Positions 12,332-23,336 of a DNA stretch of 64,000 nucleotides are shown one piece after another; the first letter of the stretch is position 1, and each line of letters starts with the position of its first letter. The DNA is from Biscogniauxia marginata (taxonomy: Eukaryota; Ascomycota; Sordariomycetes; Xylariales; Xylariaceae), in contig MU404174.1 of assembly GCA_022695795.1 (NCBI GenBank), forward strand, positions 60,157 through 124,156, given 5' to 3'. The notes beneath the pieces are model-generated. The model saw only the letters and a list, made by a program, of their open reading frames with translations, had not been told where the DNA came from and did no database searches. The position numbers were made by a program, and so were the translations under genes.

Positions 12332-12367
12332 CCGGAGGTCTGGACTCCGGAGGTCTGGACTCCGGAG
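12332..12367. repeat. 15-bp tandem repeat (2.4 copies)
   Basis: The unit CCGGAGGTCTGGACT occurs twice in perfect tandem and is followed by CCGGAG. The junctions create the palindrome CTCCGGAG. Confidence 0.8.
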
Positions 12368-12464
12368 AAGATTGAGGGGCAGAGGGGTGGAAAGGAGGGG
12401 AGGGGCGTAACCTTACCTAACTATGTATGTAATTCTTGGAAGTTCAGGTACCTAAGGTACCCCC

Positions 12465-12493
12465 ACCTACGTAGGTACCTTACGTAGGTACCT
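12465..12493. repeat. TACGTAGGTACCT tandem pair with palindrome
   Basis: Two perfect adjacent copies of TACGTAGGTACCT (12468-12480 and 12481-12493). The first overlaps the perfect 12-bp palindrome ACCTACGTAGGT (12465-12476). It lies about 400 bp upstream of the eIF2B delta start codon. Confidence 0.8.
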
Positions 12494-12889
12494 ATTGGAG
12501 GTTGAGCGAACAGTGGCTCGTGCTTTGACCCTTGCAACTGTGGCTCATGTTCCGCAAAGAGCTCCAAAAATTATTCCTTGCACCCCACGTTGAACGAGGT
12601 TGTGAAGCAACTGTGAGTCAACGCACCTCTCAAACCTGACCTGCCCTCCAAGCATTCTATTCCCTCCGAAGCATCCCTTTAATGAATTTCACCTGACTAG
12701 CAGGGGATAGCAGGATTATTGACATCCCAGCTTTCAGAGGAATCACATTCCTTCTTCAAGTCAATTCACGCATCGCGACCCTTGCGCGTACATTATCTCC
12801 AAGCTTTACAGCACCAGCAGATATATCAACCTACTTACGCCCCTGTCGCAACTCTCCCGGTAATCACTCAGTAGCACAGCGCCTCGAAC

Positions 12890-14332
12890 ATGTCCACCGC
12901 GCCTAATGGTCCTCCTGTGGAGGCCACCGGTAAGCCGGTCGACAAGTCTGAAAAACCGCAGGCACCTACGAAGAATGAGAAGCCGAAAGACGAATCCGCA
13001 GAACCCTCGAATGCTACCAAGCTCTCTGGTGCAGCATTGAAGGCGAAGGCAAAAGCCGAGAAGGCCGCACGGAGGGCGCAAGTAAAGGCGACCAAGGAGG
13101 TCGTAAAAGGCGAGACAGTCGTGTTGTCGGCGCCAGGTCAATCAGGACCGTCAGCTGGGGGTGATGTCAAGGCGAACAAGGCTAAGGGCAAACAAGATGG
13201 CGCCGCGACCTCTAGCTCAGGAGCAGCAGGCAAGGCGGCAGCATCTAAGGGAACTGCACCCCCTGCGGTTCCTGAGCCCAAGATCACGGTACCCGAGTGT
13301 TTCAGTCATCTTTCTATAGCCAAGAGAAATCCCATGGCCAATGCAGACAAAGATGTTCACCCGACAGTCTTGGCACTTGGACAGCAAATGGCCACCTTCG
13401 CTATTGATGAGAGCATCACGAGATTGAAGGCTACATTACTGGCCTTCAAGAAGGTGAGCCATTTTTGTCTGTGGCTAGGGTCTATCTTCGCTATGCTTAC
13501 ATCAATCTAGGTTATCGACTCGTATAACACACCCCCGGGCAACACTCTTGCTCGCCACCTGACACCTCATGTCCTAAACCCTCAGATCGACTACCTCACT
13601 GCATGCCGGCCGATGTGCTTTTCTATGGGAAATGCTATTCGCTGGCTGAAGTTGCAAGTCAGCAAGATAGATCCCGACGTACCCGAACAGGAAGCCAAGA
13701 AGGAACTCTGCGACAGTATAGATAGCTTCATACAAGAGCGGATTAGTGTAGCCGATTTTGTCATTGCTGAGACTGCCGCGAGTCGGATTGTGGATGGCGA
13801 CACCGTGTTGACGTTCGGTCGAAGTACCTTGGTTGAGCGTACTCTACTTCACGCCCACTCCGTCCAAGGCACGAAATTCTCCGTCATAGTCATCGACGAC
13901 CCATACGAGAAGAAAGGCCAGATACTCTCGAAAAAACTGACAGCAGAGGGAATCAAGGTGTCTTACTGTGGCGACTTTGGCGGGCTGAGATGGTATGTAC
14001 AGCGCGCGTCGATGGTCCTCCTTTGCGCCGAATCCATGTTTAGCAACGGATCGATGTATGGACGATCGGGCAGCTGTGACATTGCGATTGCCGCCAAGGA
14101 ATTGGAATTACCTGTCACGGTGCTCTGTGAGACGATCAACATCACCGATAGAGTGGCCACAGACTCTCTCACGTACAACGAGATCGATCCGGAGCGGAGC
14201 TCAGCTACTTCCTTTAGACTCTTGTTCGACACCACCCCCGACAAGTATCTGTCAGTGGTGATCACAGAGCTCGGAAGCTTGCAGCCCACGTCGGTACCAG
14301 ATATCCTGCGGAAGCTCGAGGAGTCCAACTAG
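12890..14332 (+). CDS. Translation initiation factor eIF2B subunit delta
   Basis: Regulatory subunit of eIF2B, the guanine nucleotide exchange factor that recycles eIF2-GDP; it takes part in sensing phosphorylated eIF2 alpha (Gcn2 response); cytosolic. Model: join(12890..13453,13511..14332), 461 aa, with a 57-bp intron. The first 130 or so residues are a low-complexity Lys/Ala/Pro/Glu tail (KAKAKAEKAARRAQVKATKE), usual for the delta subunit. The conserved alpha/beta/delta domain follows: VLALGQQMATFAI, ARHLTPHV, GNAIRWLK, DGDTVLTFGRS, then VIVIDDPYEKKGQ, SYCGDFGGLRWYV, NGSMYGRSGSCDIAIAAKE and VLCETINITDRV. The exon join AFKK/VIDSYNTPPG is in phase 0 and collinear with the family. It is shorter than some fungal orthologues because the N-terminal tail is short. 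Confidence 0.95.
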
Positions 14333-14633
14333 AAGACGGGCTAGCCTCGGTGACAAGCCGTAGAAGGAATCTCCGAATTAGTAATTTGAGATGGCTCCTT
14401 CTGTACGATACTAGTTATATAGACAACACCTTGCATATTGTGACTTGCTAGACGATATCAAGCCTAGCAGGATCAAGGTAAGGTGCAAGTGGATAGTGGG
14501 CTTCGTGGCCAATGGATAATAAAAAAGTTTGACTCTATTTTCGGGCGACGGCCGGTTCGCTCTGGATATGATCATATTCCCAACATAGCCCCTCCACGAT
14601 ATATACACTGGACCGTGCAAGATATTCCCTCAA
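14333..14633. other. Convergent spacer, eIF2B delta / complex I subunit
   Basis: 301 bp between converging stop codons. It probably holds both 3' UTRs; nothing else is visible. Confidence 0.5.
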
Positions 14634-15000
14634 TCAAGCCTCTGTCTTTCCGGCATCCCTAGCCGCCTTTCTCGCCCTCTTCTCGAGAATTGTTTGTTTC
14701 CGCTCCTCGAGAATTGCCTTTTGGTTCTCGTCGACGCCTTGTAACCAGTATCCGAAGCTTGCGCCGACTCCGGCAAAGACAGGATAAGCCCATAGAGATC
14801 CCCGGTTGAAGAGCGGTCGCATTTCGAGGCCGAGCTGCCAGAGCCGGACAGCGACGCCTGAACAGAATGTTAGTGATATAGTATAGCATAGGTGTTATGT
14901 AAATGGGTAGCTCGGAGCCGGCTAATAGGAAGCTTTCGTATGGGTTCGAAGGAGCTGTAGTCATACCGAAGCCTGACCAGAAGAGGACTCTGTGTACCAT
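14634..15000 (-). CDS. Small mitochondrial complex I accessory subunit (14-kDa type), probable
   Basis: Model: complement(join(14634..14857,14967..15000)), 85 aa, with a 109-bp intron. Exon 1 gives MVHRVLFWSGFG, and the join continues as VAVRLWQLGLEMRPLFNR. Then come a hydrophobic stretch (WAYPVFAGVGASFGYWLQGV, about 32-51), a likely membrane helix, and a charged C-terminus (ILEERKQTILEKRARKAARD). The pattern of short N-terminal amphipathic part, one membrane span and basic helix, together with the GASFGYWLQGV block, resembles the small fungal protein commonly annotated as the NADH-ubiquinone oxidoreductase 14-kDa subunit. That assignment is from memory of the family and not from a catalytic motif. 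If right, it acts in the inner membrane arm of complex I. The reading frame was recovered only by splicing. It is divergent from the Shg1-like gene. Confidence 0.72.
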
Positions 15001-15482
15001 GGTGATTGATTTGATGGAAGGAGCTGTGCCTCGATGGGCCCTTCAGTTTTACCGTACTCGCGCTTTTCGGGTCTTCGCTATGATCCCGGTGGCTTTGGAT
15101 TCGTAAAACGAGACCGATGTGGACAATAGAGACCGGGAGGCTGTTTGGTCTGAGGGTTTCGACTTATGAATTGAAGTTCTGGGCTAGCAATCCGCACCTT
15201 CGATAGCCAACAGGGATGTTTTTCGGTGCACGGACCAACTCTCCACCCGGACGCGCCAAGATGGTAGAGAAGTGGGCCCTTTCCAAATGGGAATTTCCCC
15301 AGATGCCATGCAGCATCGCTTTCACATCTTCTCATCCTCGTCCCTGCACAATCTACCCTTTTTCTTCTCTTCTTCTCTGCACCAGATTAGTAGACTACGT
15401 TCTGCATCCAGTTTTTTTTTTTCCTCTCAGCCTAGAATGTACCCGCATCGGACTTAAGACTTCAATTAATTTGTGAGGCCGA
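15001..15482. promoter_or_regulatory. Divergent promoter, complex I subunit / Shg1-like
   Basis: 482 bp between divergent start codons. A pyrimidine-rich stretch (about 15355-15425, with TTTCTTCTCTTCTTCTC and a T10 tract) lies just upstream of the Shg1-like ATG, typical of fungal core promoters and leaders. No gene is visible here. Confidence 0.45.
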
Positions 15483-18163
15483 ATGGCCTCGTCGGCCGTC
15501 GCAACCATGACATCCACAGAGCAAACGCCTATTCCAACGCCGGGAGCCACCCCCTTACCCTTAGTACCTCGAAAATTCAAGGCTTCAGATCTGCCTCTGC
15601 CATCCGCGACGCGATCGGCGATCGAGAACTTAGCCCATACATTCAAGAAGAAGGGCGGTTACGACGAGATTCGTAAGCAAGTATGGGAGAAGTTTGAACA
15701 AAGTGTACGCGTCTAGTTCTATGACCGCGCAGGATCAATGGAATGCTATAATTTTTTTCTAACGACAGATCTACTGTGCAGGATTACGAGGTCCAAGTTA
15801 CAAAGTCCATCATTGAAGTCGCCGAACAGGAAATCGAACGTAACCCCTCCCAACTTCTCACCCTAGAACGTCGCAAAGCTGCTGCCCTCATTGATGGCGC
15901 TCTCGATCGTTCCGGTGTCTACCAGAAGGCCGAGCATGTCCTTGACCAGCTCATCGACGTACAAGCGATCGAGGCGCACATGCGTCAGCTTCGACAGGCT
16001 GAGATCGGTATCGAGAAGGCAGAGGCGGAACGCGTCCGTGGGTCTAAGACAGAAGAGGAATACGCTGCTGAGAGGAATGAAAAGTTGAAGAAACGCGAAG
16101 ACGAGCGCGAGGAAATCCGTCGAAAGATCCGGATTAAGGATCAAGAGATCATCGAGGAGAAGCGCAAAATTGAACGGGAAGAGAGAAAGAAGCAAGAGCG
16201 CGAGCTGGAGGAGGCCGAAGCCAAGCGGAAAGCCGAGCGTGATGCCCGGAGGCGTGAGCGCGAGAAGAAGGAACAGGAGCGCGAACGCGAAAGGGAGAAG
16301 GAGAGAGAAGAACGACGCCGTGCCAGGGAGCGCGATCGAGAAAAGGATCAAGAACGGGACATCCGATGTAGATCCAGATCTAGATCCCGCCATCGGGACA
16401 GAGATCGCGACCGCAGCCGTCGACGTGACAGCAGAGAACGGCGACGACGTGACCGATCGCCACGAGACGAAAAAGACCATGGCAAAACCGAAGATCTTCA
16501 GAAGCAACTTACCAAGGAGGATCATGAGAGGCTCGAACAGGAAGCCCTTGCTAATCTTCTTAGTGAGAGTAAGAAAAGTAATGCAAAGCAGCCTGAACTT
16601 GAGATTGACGAGGCACTTGTGCCACCCCCACGAAGGATCAAGCCCACCTCCGCGATACAACCTATACGCCGCGAGTCTTCTAAAACTTCTAACCCCAAGA
16701 AAGCATCAGAATTGGCAAAACCTGAACCCAAAGACGCAATAAGAGACTCGAAGGAAATCAAAGACGTAAAGCTACCGAAGGAGTCCAAGGAACGTCCCGA
16801 GTCAAGGAATGACAAGGACATCAAGGACTCGAAAGATGCAAAAGTTAAAGATGAACGTCGAGCCAGTCCCACACCCTCGCGACATCATCGTGCTCGATCA
16901 CAGGACCGGGATGATGAACGTAGGCATCGCGATCGGGCTAAAGAACGGAGCCGCTCGCATATCAGATCCAACAGAAAGGACAGAAGTAGATCTAGGCATC
17001 GGTCAATTCGGAGGGACCGGAGCCGATCAAGAGATCGTGAGCGGGAGAGAGAGCCAGAAAAGGACTCATACCGACCAGGTGCGCGGGATAGAAGTCGTTC
17101 ACGTCTACGCTCCGATCGAGACAGACGTGATAGAAGCCGTTCTAGGGCACGAACTGAACGAAAAGAGAGAAGCCGATCCCGTGATCGGTATAAGCCTGAC
17201 CGCAGAGACCCTAGTCGATCACGCGTCAAGGAAGACCGAGACCGGCGTGACCGAAGTCGCTCACGGCTACGCTCCGATCGAAGGGATTCTCGGCGGGAAA
17301 GATCTCGCTCTCCCCGACCTCGGACAGAGAGGCGGGACAGAAGCCGTTCACGTCTTAGGTCCGACCGTCGCGAACGCAGCCGATCTACCAAGAGGGCACG
17401 GAGTAGAGAAAAGGACAAGGAAAAGGACAAGGACAAGGACAAGGAGCGTGATCGGGATAGAGATAAAGACCGGGACCGGGATCGCGAGAAAGATCGCATA
17501 CGTGATCGAGACCGGAAAAGCCGCTCACGCTCTCGACCGACCACCTCTAGCAAACCTGAGGTACTTGATGCTGAAGCCTGGAAACAAGGGGAAATTAAGA
17601 GACGCGAGCAGGAAGCAAAGGCCTATTTAGCTGCACAACGCGAAGCTCGCGAGAAAGGATTACCTATCCCCGGACTTGATGACAAGCGAAGTACCGGGGA
17701 TCGCTCGCCCGAGATCAAGAGATCACGAGTGCCAGATGAAATCGATCGATATCGGCCTGGAGATCGCGATCGAGACCGAGATCGGGACCGGGACCGGGAT
17801 CGTGACCGCGAAAGAGAACCTGAAAGGAGAAGCGACAAGTACCGCGAACGGGATCGAGACAGAGATGACCGACGTGATCGAAGGCGTAGTAAGACTAGGA
17901 GTCGCAGTCGGCGTGTCGATCGGGACCGAAGTCGGGATAGAGATCGCAGCCGTGATCGTGAGCGTGAACGGCACCGTTCTCGTGATCGTTATCGGGGAGA
18001 TGGGGACCGGGACAAGGACCGGGATCGCGACAGAGATCGCGACAGGGATAGGCGTAGCAGACGCGACAGGAGTACGGAGTCTCGACGGGATCGGAGGGAC
18101 AGGAGCATCGAGTCCAGACGGGGACGGCGAGACCGGAGCCGTCGGAGCCGAAGTCCCCGCTAA
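15483..18163 (+). CDS. BOD1/SHG1-domain protein (COMPASS/Set1 complex Shg1-like) with long RD/RS tail
   Basis: Probable homologue of Shg1, a subunit of the Set1/COMPASS histone H3K4 methyltransferase complex, hence nuclear. Model: join(15483..15704,15782..18163), 867 aa, with a 77-bp intron. Only the acceptor TGTGCAG|GAT keeps the frame. The BOD1/SHG1 domain (about 30-125) is visible as FKASDLPLPSATRSAIENL, FKKKGGYDEIRKQVWEKF and, after the join, SDYEVQVTKSIIEVAEQEI and QLLTLERRKAAALIDGAL. Residues about 160-280 are an almost pure Glu/Arg/Lys helix (likely coiled coil or single alpha-helix). From about 285 to the end the protein is dominated by RD, RS and RDRS repeats, broken by a conserved-looking segment (DAEAWKQGEIKRREQEAKAY) near 585. 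RS/RD tails are typical of splicing and transcription proteins, so a link to RNA processing is possible. The repeats create several long spurious frames on both strands. Confidence 0.88.
16329..18160 (+). repeat. Coding RD/RS low-complexity repeat
   Basis: Purine-rich imperfect repeats of CGNGAY and AGNCGN codons encode alternating Arg-Asp, Arg-Ser and Arg-Glu dipeptides inside the Shg1-like gene. The densest parts are 17440-17520 and 17760-18060. Such tracts expand and contract by slippage, so copy number may vary between strains. Confidence 0.75.
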
Positions 18164-21030
18164 GACCCGGGCTCATGTGACCTGTCCGGGGTTTTTTTTC
18201 CACGACCACATACTACTAGTATTCAAGAATTGGTTCCGGCCAATAAGATTCTCGACAAGGCATCATGGCTACCTAGGTTAGGCAAAACGTAATATGGAGA
18301 GATGCAGGATTGTGTGTGTGTAATGATAGGATTCGGGCCCAAGTGTGCCTATATAAGGTGCAGTATGTTGGCTTACGACCAAAAAACTTGCGACACAGAG
18401 CAACATCCCAACTAGCTTGATTACGTTGCTTAGAGGACATGAGAGATATTAATTACATATATGTGCCCCCTTTTCTCTTGCGAGATTTTAATGAGTTCGG
18501 TGATCAATCCCTGGGCTGACGACAGCGTCGTCAGAACTTTAAGTACCAGTTTGCTGAGCAACTTGTTAAGCACGCCGGGATAGCTTGAGTCGCAGCTCAG
18601 CGATATGGGAGAGCACAAACAAACATTCCTCGATTTATGTCGTGTATTATCGTGGTAAGTCTGCAAATTGCTTCATGATACATGTTTATTTTGCAGCAGC
18701 TCTAACCTGCGACCACCCCTCCCCCTATCTACCTAAGGCTAGGTCTTATTTCGGTATTCAGGGGGAGGGTTTGATAAAAGACTTCCCACCCTCATACGGA
18801 ATACGCATTCTAGAGTATTTTGATTGTCGGACTGAGATTTGAATTTGAATATGAGCACGAGCACGAGCGCTAGCACGAGCTGTTATAAAATGAAATTTTG
18901 GCTGCGCGTGCTATCGCGAAATTTAGTCCCCGTGCTGCTGCGCTGCTAGGGAGGGGGGATGGAGTTATCGCAGGTATAATGTAGAGAGAGAGGTAGGCCA
19001 GGTCAGGTTAGGTTTATACATTGTTTAAGCCAGCGGTTTGTTCGACTCGACTGCGAGATATGCTAAACTGGGATAATGTTTTATGGATACCTACCTAGGC
19101 TCGTAGGGTAGGAAGTGATTCGGGAGTATTCGGAGACAAGACAAAATAGTCGCATTGTCGACCGAACAATTGTAGGTTATTAGGGGATTACGTATACATC
19201 AATAACCTGGGTATCTATCTATCTGACTGGTTGGAGAGGGAGACGGGAACTAAGGGAGCATTTGGAGATGCCGCTATTAATTATTATGGAAAAGAGGGTG
19301 AGGGTTTTTTTCCCCCTTTCAATATTCCTATATTTATTAATGATAGTGCAAAAGTAATACCCAATGTAATAATACATATGTATAGGTGGATAAAACATAG
19401 ATAGGGTCCAAGTCAAACTGCCCAGCTGGTGGTCTCCTGAAACAGGAACCTCTCGAGATATGCGCCCGGCTGAAACATATTAGGTCGCCCTGGGACCAAC
19501 GAAGCAGCGGGACCCAGAGTTGGTAAATCCACGTTTTCTTGTGTTCTTCTTGTTTTTTTTTATGCAGCTTTAGCCCTCGGGGTAGCTCTATTCGTAGTAG
19601 GTAAAAATGGATTGGTTTGAGCATAGGAGGTATATTACGTGAGAATCTAAAAACACTCTTACTGTGTCTTTGGAATGATGGCATTACATAGTTGCATAGC
19701 GAATTATGACGAAGACGTGGCTTAGATGTAGTACATGGATTTGAGTTTTGTATTAAGGTTCAACGTCTAGCGTTGTTAACATTATAGGCAGGTATAGAGA
19801 TTTAGTGTCTAGGTATGTAAAGATGTCAGGAGTTGAGGTTTATTGAAGCAATCGTCAATTTAGTATTAGCAGGTACCTAGGTAGTTAACCAGAAAAGCAA
19901 TTACGGGAATGATTGGTAGTGTTGTCGACAGGGGGAACCGACAGTATTGTATGCGAATGGTTTCGGCGTAGTGAGATCTTCAACATCATACTAGTCAGCA
20001 GCAGCGCTATTACTACATTGTGTGTCGAGTATGGATGCTATCTTAAACAAGTTTAAGCATGCCAATGTACTAAGGTAGATAGTGATGACGACTTGGACGT
20101 CCCCGCTACCTGTTAGGGATAGCGGGCAGTCTTTAGCGCGGACACTAACAGGCTGCGACATAGGTCAAGTAGCTGTGCGACGGGAATAGTATGGTACAAC
20201 GCAGATGTACAAGTCCGAAACTGGAAAGGCGAGGTTTTTATGGTCAGGTACCTTGCACAGTACCTACAGTATCTGGTCCAGGTTACGCACACACAAACCC
20301 ACCCAGCCCGACCGCGCCCGTCACAGAATCCCTCCTCCGTCCATCAGGCAGTGCAATGCAGCTGAACCAAACTGCTTTCTCCCACAGTCCTTCTTCCATC
20401 CTCTCCATTCGTTCCATTCCATTCCTCCCCTCTGCCCATTTTCGCTATTATTATATGACCTGTCGCCACACACAAACACACGCACTTTTGAGAAGAAGCG
20501 TCTGTCCGATTCCGAGTTCCCTTTCCTTTCCCATTTCCTTGCCATTCCATTCTTGCGCCCTCCCTCCCTAGTTCCGGAGGCCGTCTCGATCGAACCACGA
20601 CAGGACGCGAAGCCGAAGCCAAGCACTCAAGCCTGCTGCTAACCCTCCGGTGGTCATCTTTCCCTTATCAGCCCCAAAGCGACCAGTGCGACAAACCTCT
20701 CGCCCGACCGCCACGATACTTTAGCGAGGCACTGTCTCTGGCGGCTTGTGTCTCGTCTACCACCGCACCACGACGGCCACAGTCGCTTCTCGTGCCGATA
20801 GTTCCGATATCAATTCCATCAACTCACTTGGACCTTTTATCTCTCTCTCTCTCTCTCTTCATTTCCCCAGTACAGTCGACGACCGATCGAAAAACAAAAA
20901 TCTCCTTTAGTCGCAACATCGAGGTACTCATCCTCGACAAATCCAGAACCGAATGATCGAACCGCAACGGTAACGAATACGGCCTTTCGACCATCGCCGC
21001 TTGTCTTGTGAGCGATAAAATCCGGTCAAA
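18164..21030. other. Intergenic, Shg1-like 3' end to Ssh4-like promoter
   Basis: 2.9 kb between two plus-strand genes with no supported gene. It includes GAGCAC repeats (18853-18880), a GGTTAGG-type run near 19005 and AGGTACCTAGGTAG near 19872. The last 700 bp are pyrimidine-rich and probably form a long 5' leader for the Ssh4-like gene. Open frames at 20191-20642 overlap in two phases, have no domain and are taken as leader sequence or possible upstream ORFs. Confidence 0.5.
20841..20870 (+). promoter_or_regulatory. CT repeat / possible 5' UTR intron acceptor
   Basis: A (CT)9 tract runs directly into TTCATTTCCCCAG, ending 160 bp before the Ssh4-like ATG. It is either a core-promoter CT box or the polypyrimidine tract and acceptor of an intron in the 5' UTR. 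The sequence alone does not decide this. Confidence 0.4.
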
Positions 21031-22622
21031 ATGATGTCGAATAGTCCTGTAGACGGCATTGTCATCGGACTGCTATCGTCCTTTGGCTCTGCCATCTTGA
21101 TAGCTTTGATTTTCCTTGTCGTTTATTTCTTCAGATATACCACATCCGGTCGCATTTTTCTTGACCGCATCGGCCGGCCCGGCGAATATGATGACGAACA
21201 AGCCTTTGCAAGGGACGAGGCCGAAGCCCTCGAGACGATGGATGACTTGCAGAGGACGGAATATTTGAGAGCCAAAGGTATATATCTTCACACGCCGCCG
21301 CTCTAACCAGAAGTAGTGGGCAGTCTTTATTGACGAATACCTTCTAGCATTTATTCAAGGAAACCCCCCCGAGTCGGTCCAGACGGACATTTCTCTATCA
21401 CAGTACCTAGCGATCCAAGAGAAGGGAGTGTCCGCGTGGGAGTTCGAGCCGGAGCTGGAGATTGCCAACTGCTTTGTTGAAGGCCGGACCGAGATCGAGT
21501 TCTTCGACTCCGAATGCACAGTCATGAGCAATTTGCCCGTTCCAAAGCAAAACGAAGTATATTATTGGGAAGCAAAGATATACGAAAAGCCTGAAAATAC
21601 CTTTCTTAGTATTGGAATGTCCACTAAGCCATATCCGCTGTTTAGGCTACCAGGTACAGTGGCTGACTCTAGTAGACAGATAGGATGTTAGCTGACCACT
21701 ACTGTTTCCAGGGTACCATAAATACTCGATTGCTTACACATCTACGGGTGCACGACGATACAACCAGCCCTTCACACCTACGTTATATGGCCCCCCATAT
21801 GTCCAAGGCGATGTGATCGGAGTGGGGTATCGACCCCGGACTGGCACGATATTCTTCACCCGGAACGGCAAGCGGTTGGATGATGTTGTTCATGGGCTGA
21901 AGTCGCAGAATTTCTTTCCATCGGTCGGCGCCAATGGCCCTTGTGTGGTTCATGTCAATTTTGGTCAGGCCGGCTTCGTATTTATCGAGGCAAACGTGAA
22001 GAAATGGGGATTGGCACCTATGACCGGTAGCTTAGCACCGCCCCCACCGTACGGAAGCGAGCAGGGGAGTATACTTCTCGAATCGGGACGGAGAAAGGAC
22101 GAGTATGGATCACCGTCTAGGGGTAACGGATACTCCCAGTCCGTCCAGACATTCACAGATCGAGGCCCCGTACCCGACGCTACGCATTCACGATCCCGAA
22201 GTGGCAACTATCGCGTGCTTCCGCCTACTAGTCCCGGGCCGCAGAGAAGTCCTACTGATATCTCCCTGGCGCAGTTGGTTCCAACAGATGAAGTAGGTGA
22301 GCCAAGCCGTAGTAACGACGCTACTCATCCTTCGGGAGACCACGTGATAGATGTGGTAGGACTAGGTCTACATGATGCCGCACGTCCTCCGCCCGAATAC
22401 ACTAGCCCCGATCACTCGGACGCAGGAAGTTCTCATAGTAGCTCCGACAGCGACCGGACACCTTTGATCCGGGCTCCGACACGGAGTCGAGGAGCATCCG
22501 CGGCTACAATTCGGCCGAGCAATCCACCAATTCCTAGTTATAGTGATGCCGTTAGACAAGGCGCTGGTAGGGATAGGAGCCGCAGCGACACTAGCGCTAT
22601 GACCAGGAGGTTTGGGGTTTAA
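21031..22622 (+). CDS. Ssh4/Ear1-like SPRY-domain membrane adaptor
   Basis: Likely endosomal/vacuolar membrane adaptor that brings the Rsp5/Nedd4 ubiquitin ligase to cargo during multivesicular-body sorting, as known for yeast Ssh4 and Ear1. Model: join(21031..21277,21348..21653,21712..22622), 487 aa, with introns of 70 and 58 bp. One N-terminal membrane anchor (about 9-34, GIVIGLLSSFGSAILIALIF followed by LVVYFF) precedes an acidic linker. The SPRY domain (about 125-270) spans ISLSQYLAIQEKGVSAWEF, EVYYWEAKIYEKPENTFLSI, YHKYSIAYTSTGARRYNQPF, DVIGVGYRPRTGTIFFTRNG and FFPSVGANGPCVVHVNFG. The C-terminal tail is Ser/Pro-rich and has two PPxY motifs, PPPY (295-298) and PPEY (411-414), the expected ligands for Rsp5 WW domains. 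Both exon joins restore the SPRY reading frame. ATG 21031 and ATG 21034 are adjacent; either could serve. Confidence 0.92.
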
Positions 22623-23300
22623 GCCCCTTTGCGGTCGTGATTGACAAAAAAATAACAATGGAGTTCAGGGACATTTATACCACAGGTGCCCTCGTGTAGC
22701 AGTTCATGAGAAGCGATATTATAAGCTGCATAGGCAGCCTACACATAGAAAGCGGAGTTTGGGGGTTCGGAAATGAGATTGCCTACTTTTTTTGGGCTAT
22801 GACAAACAACACTAACAATGGCATTGGGTTAGGCGAGAAACACCGAGGGCTAACAGTTATGATACCTTTTCCCCGGAGCAAGCAAGTCCTTTCGCACGCG
22901 ACTTTTTTTTTTTTTTGCTATTTTCCTCCATCGCGCATTATTCACAGGTGGTAGGGTGGGAGTTCTGGGACATGGAGACAAAAGCCGAACGGATGGGAAA
23001 GAAGAAAAAAGACAGAAAGAAAGCGAAAGGAAGGAATTATTTGGATGACAAGGAGGAGGGGTATTACACCCAAACCCCAAACCCCCTTTCTCTCTTTCAC
23101 ATATTATCAGATGAAGTGAAAAAGGCAAGGAGAAGGGTGGGTGATCAGAGAGGTGGGAGAAATATACCACTCACCCACCCACTACTATCACCCATAACGA
23201 CCTAACCTCCTCCTCGTCGTCCTAGTCTTGTACGTCTCTGTCTTATTACATAGCAAAGCATCAACGTTAGCCTTTAGCATAGCTTCTCGTTAAACGACAA

Positions 23301-23336
23301 CAGCAATAACAATCACAGCAATAACAATCACAGCAA
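23301..23336. repeat. 15-bp tandem repeat
   Basis: CAGCAATAACAATCA occurs twice in perfect tandem (23301-23330) and is followed by CAGCAA. Confidence 0.75.

Larger units (their letters stand above)
11894..12889. promoter_or_regulatory. Divergent promoter region, DAK / eIF2B delta
   Basis: About 1 kb between two divergent start codons. It has a TG-rich tract near 11959-11970, a 15-bp tandem repeat at 12332-12367, and a TACGTAGGTACCT tandem overlapping a 12-bp palindrome at 12465-12493. No gene is visible. The regulatory role follows from position only. Confidence 0.5.

Noticed and set aside
16170..18281. Several long alternative frames (both strands) across the Shg1-like repeat region
   Set aside because: The purine-rich RD/RS codon repeats stay open in other phases and give Glu/Thr/Gly/Ile or Ser/Arg/Leu low-complexity shadows. 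Only one frame connects to the BOD1/SHG1 domain.
20191..20642. Overlapping 126- and 145-codon frames before the Ssh4-like gene
   Set aside because: Two phases of one pyrimidine-rich leader; Pro/Ser/His-rich without domain or splice link to the downstream gene. Treated as leader or possible upstream ORFs.
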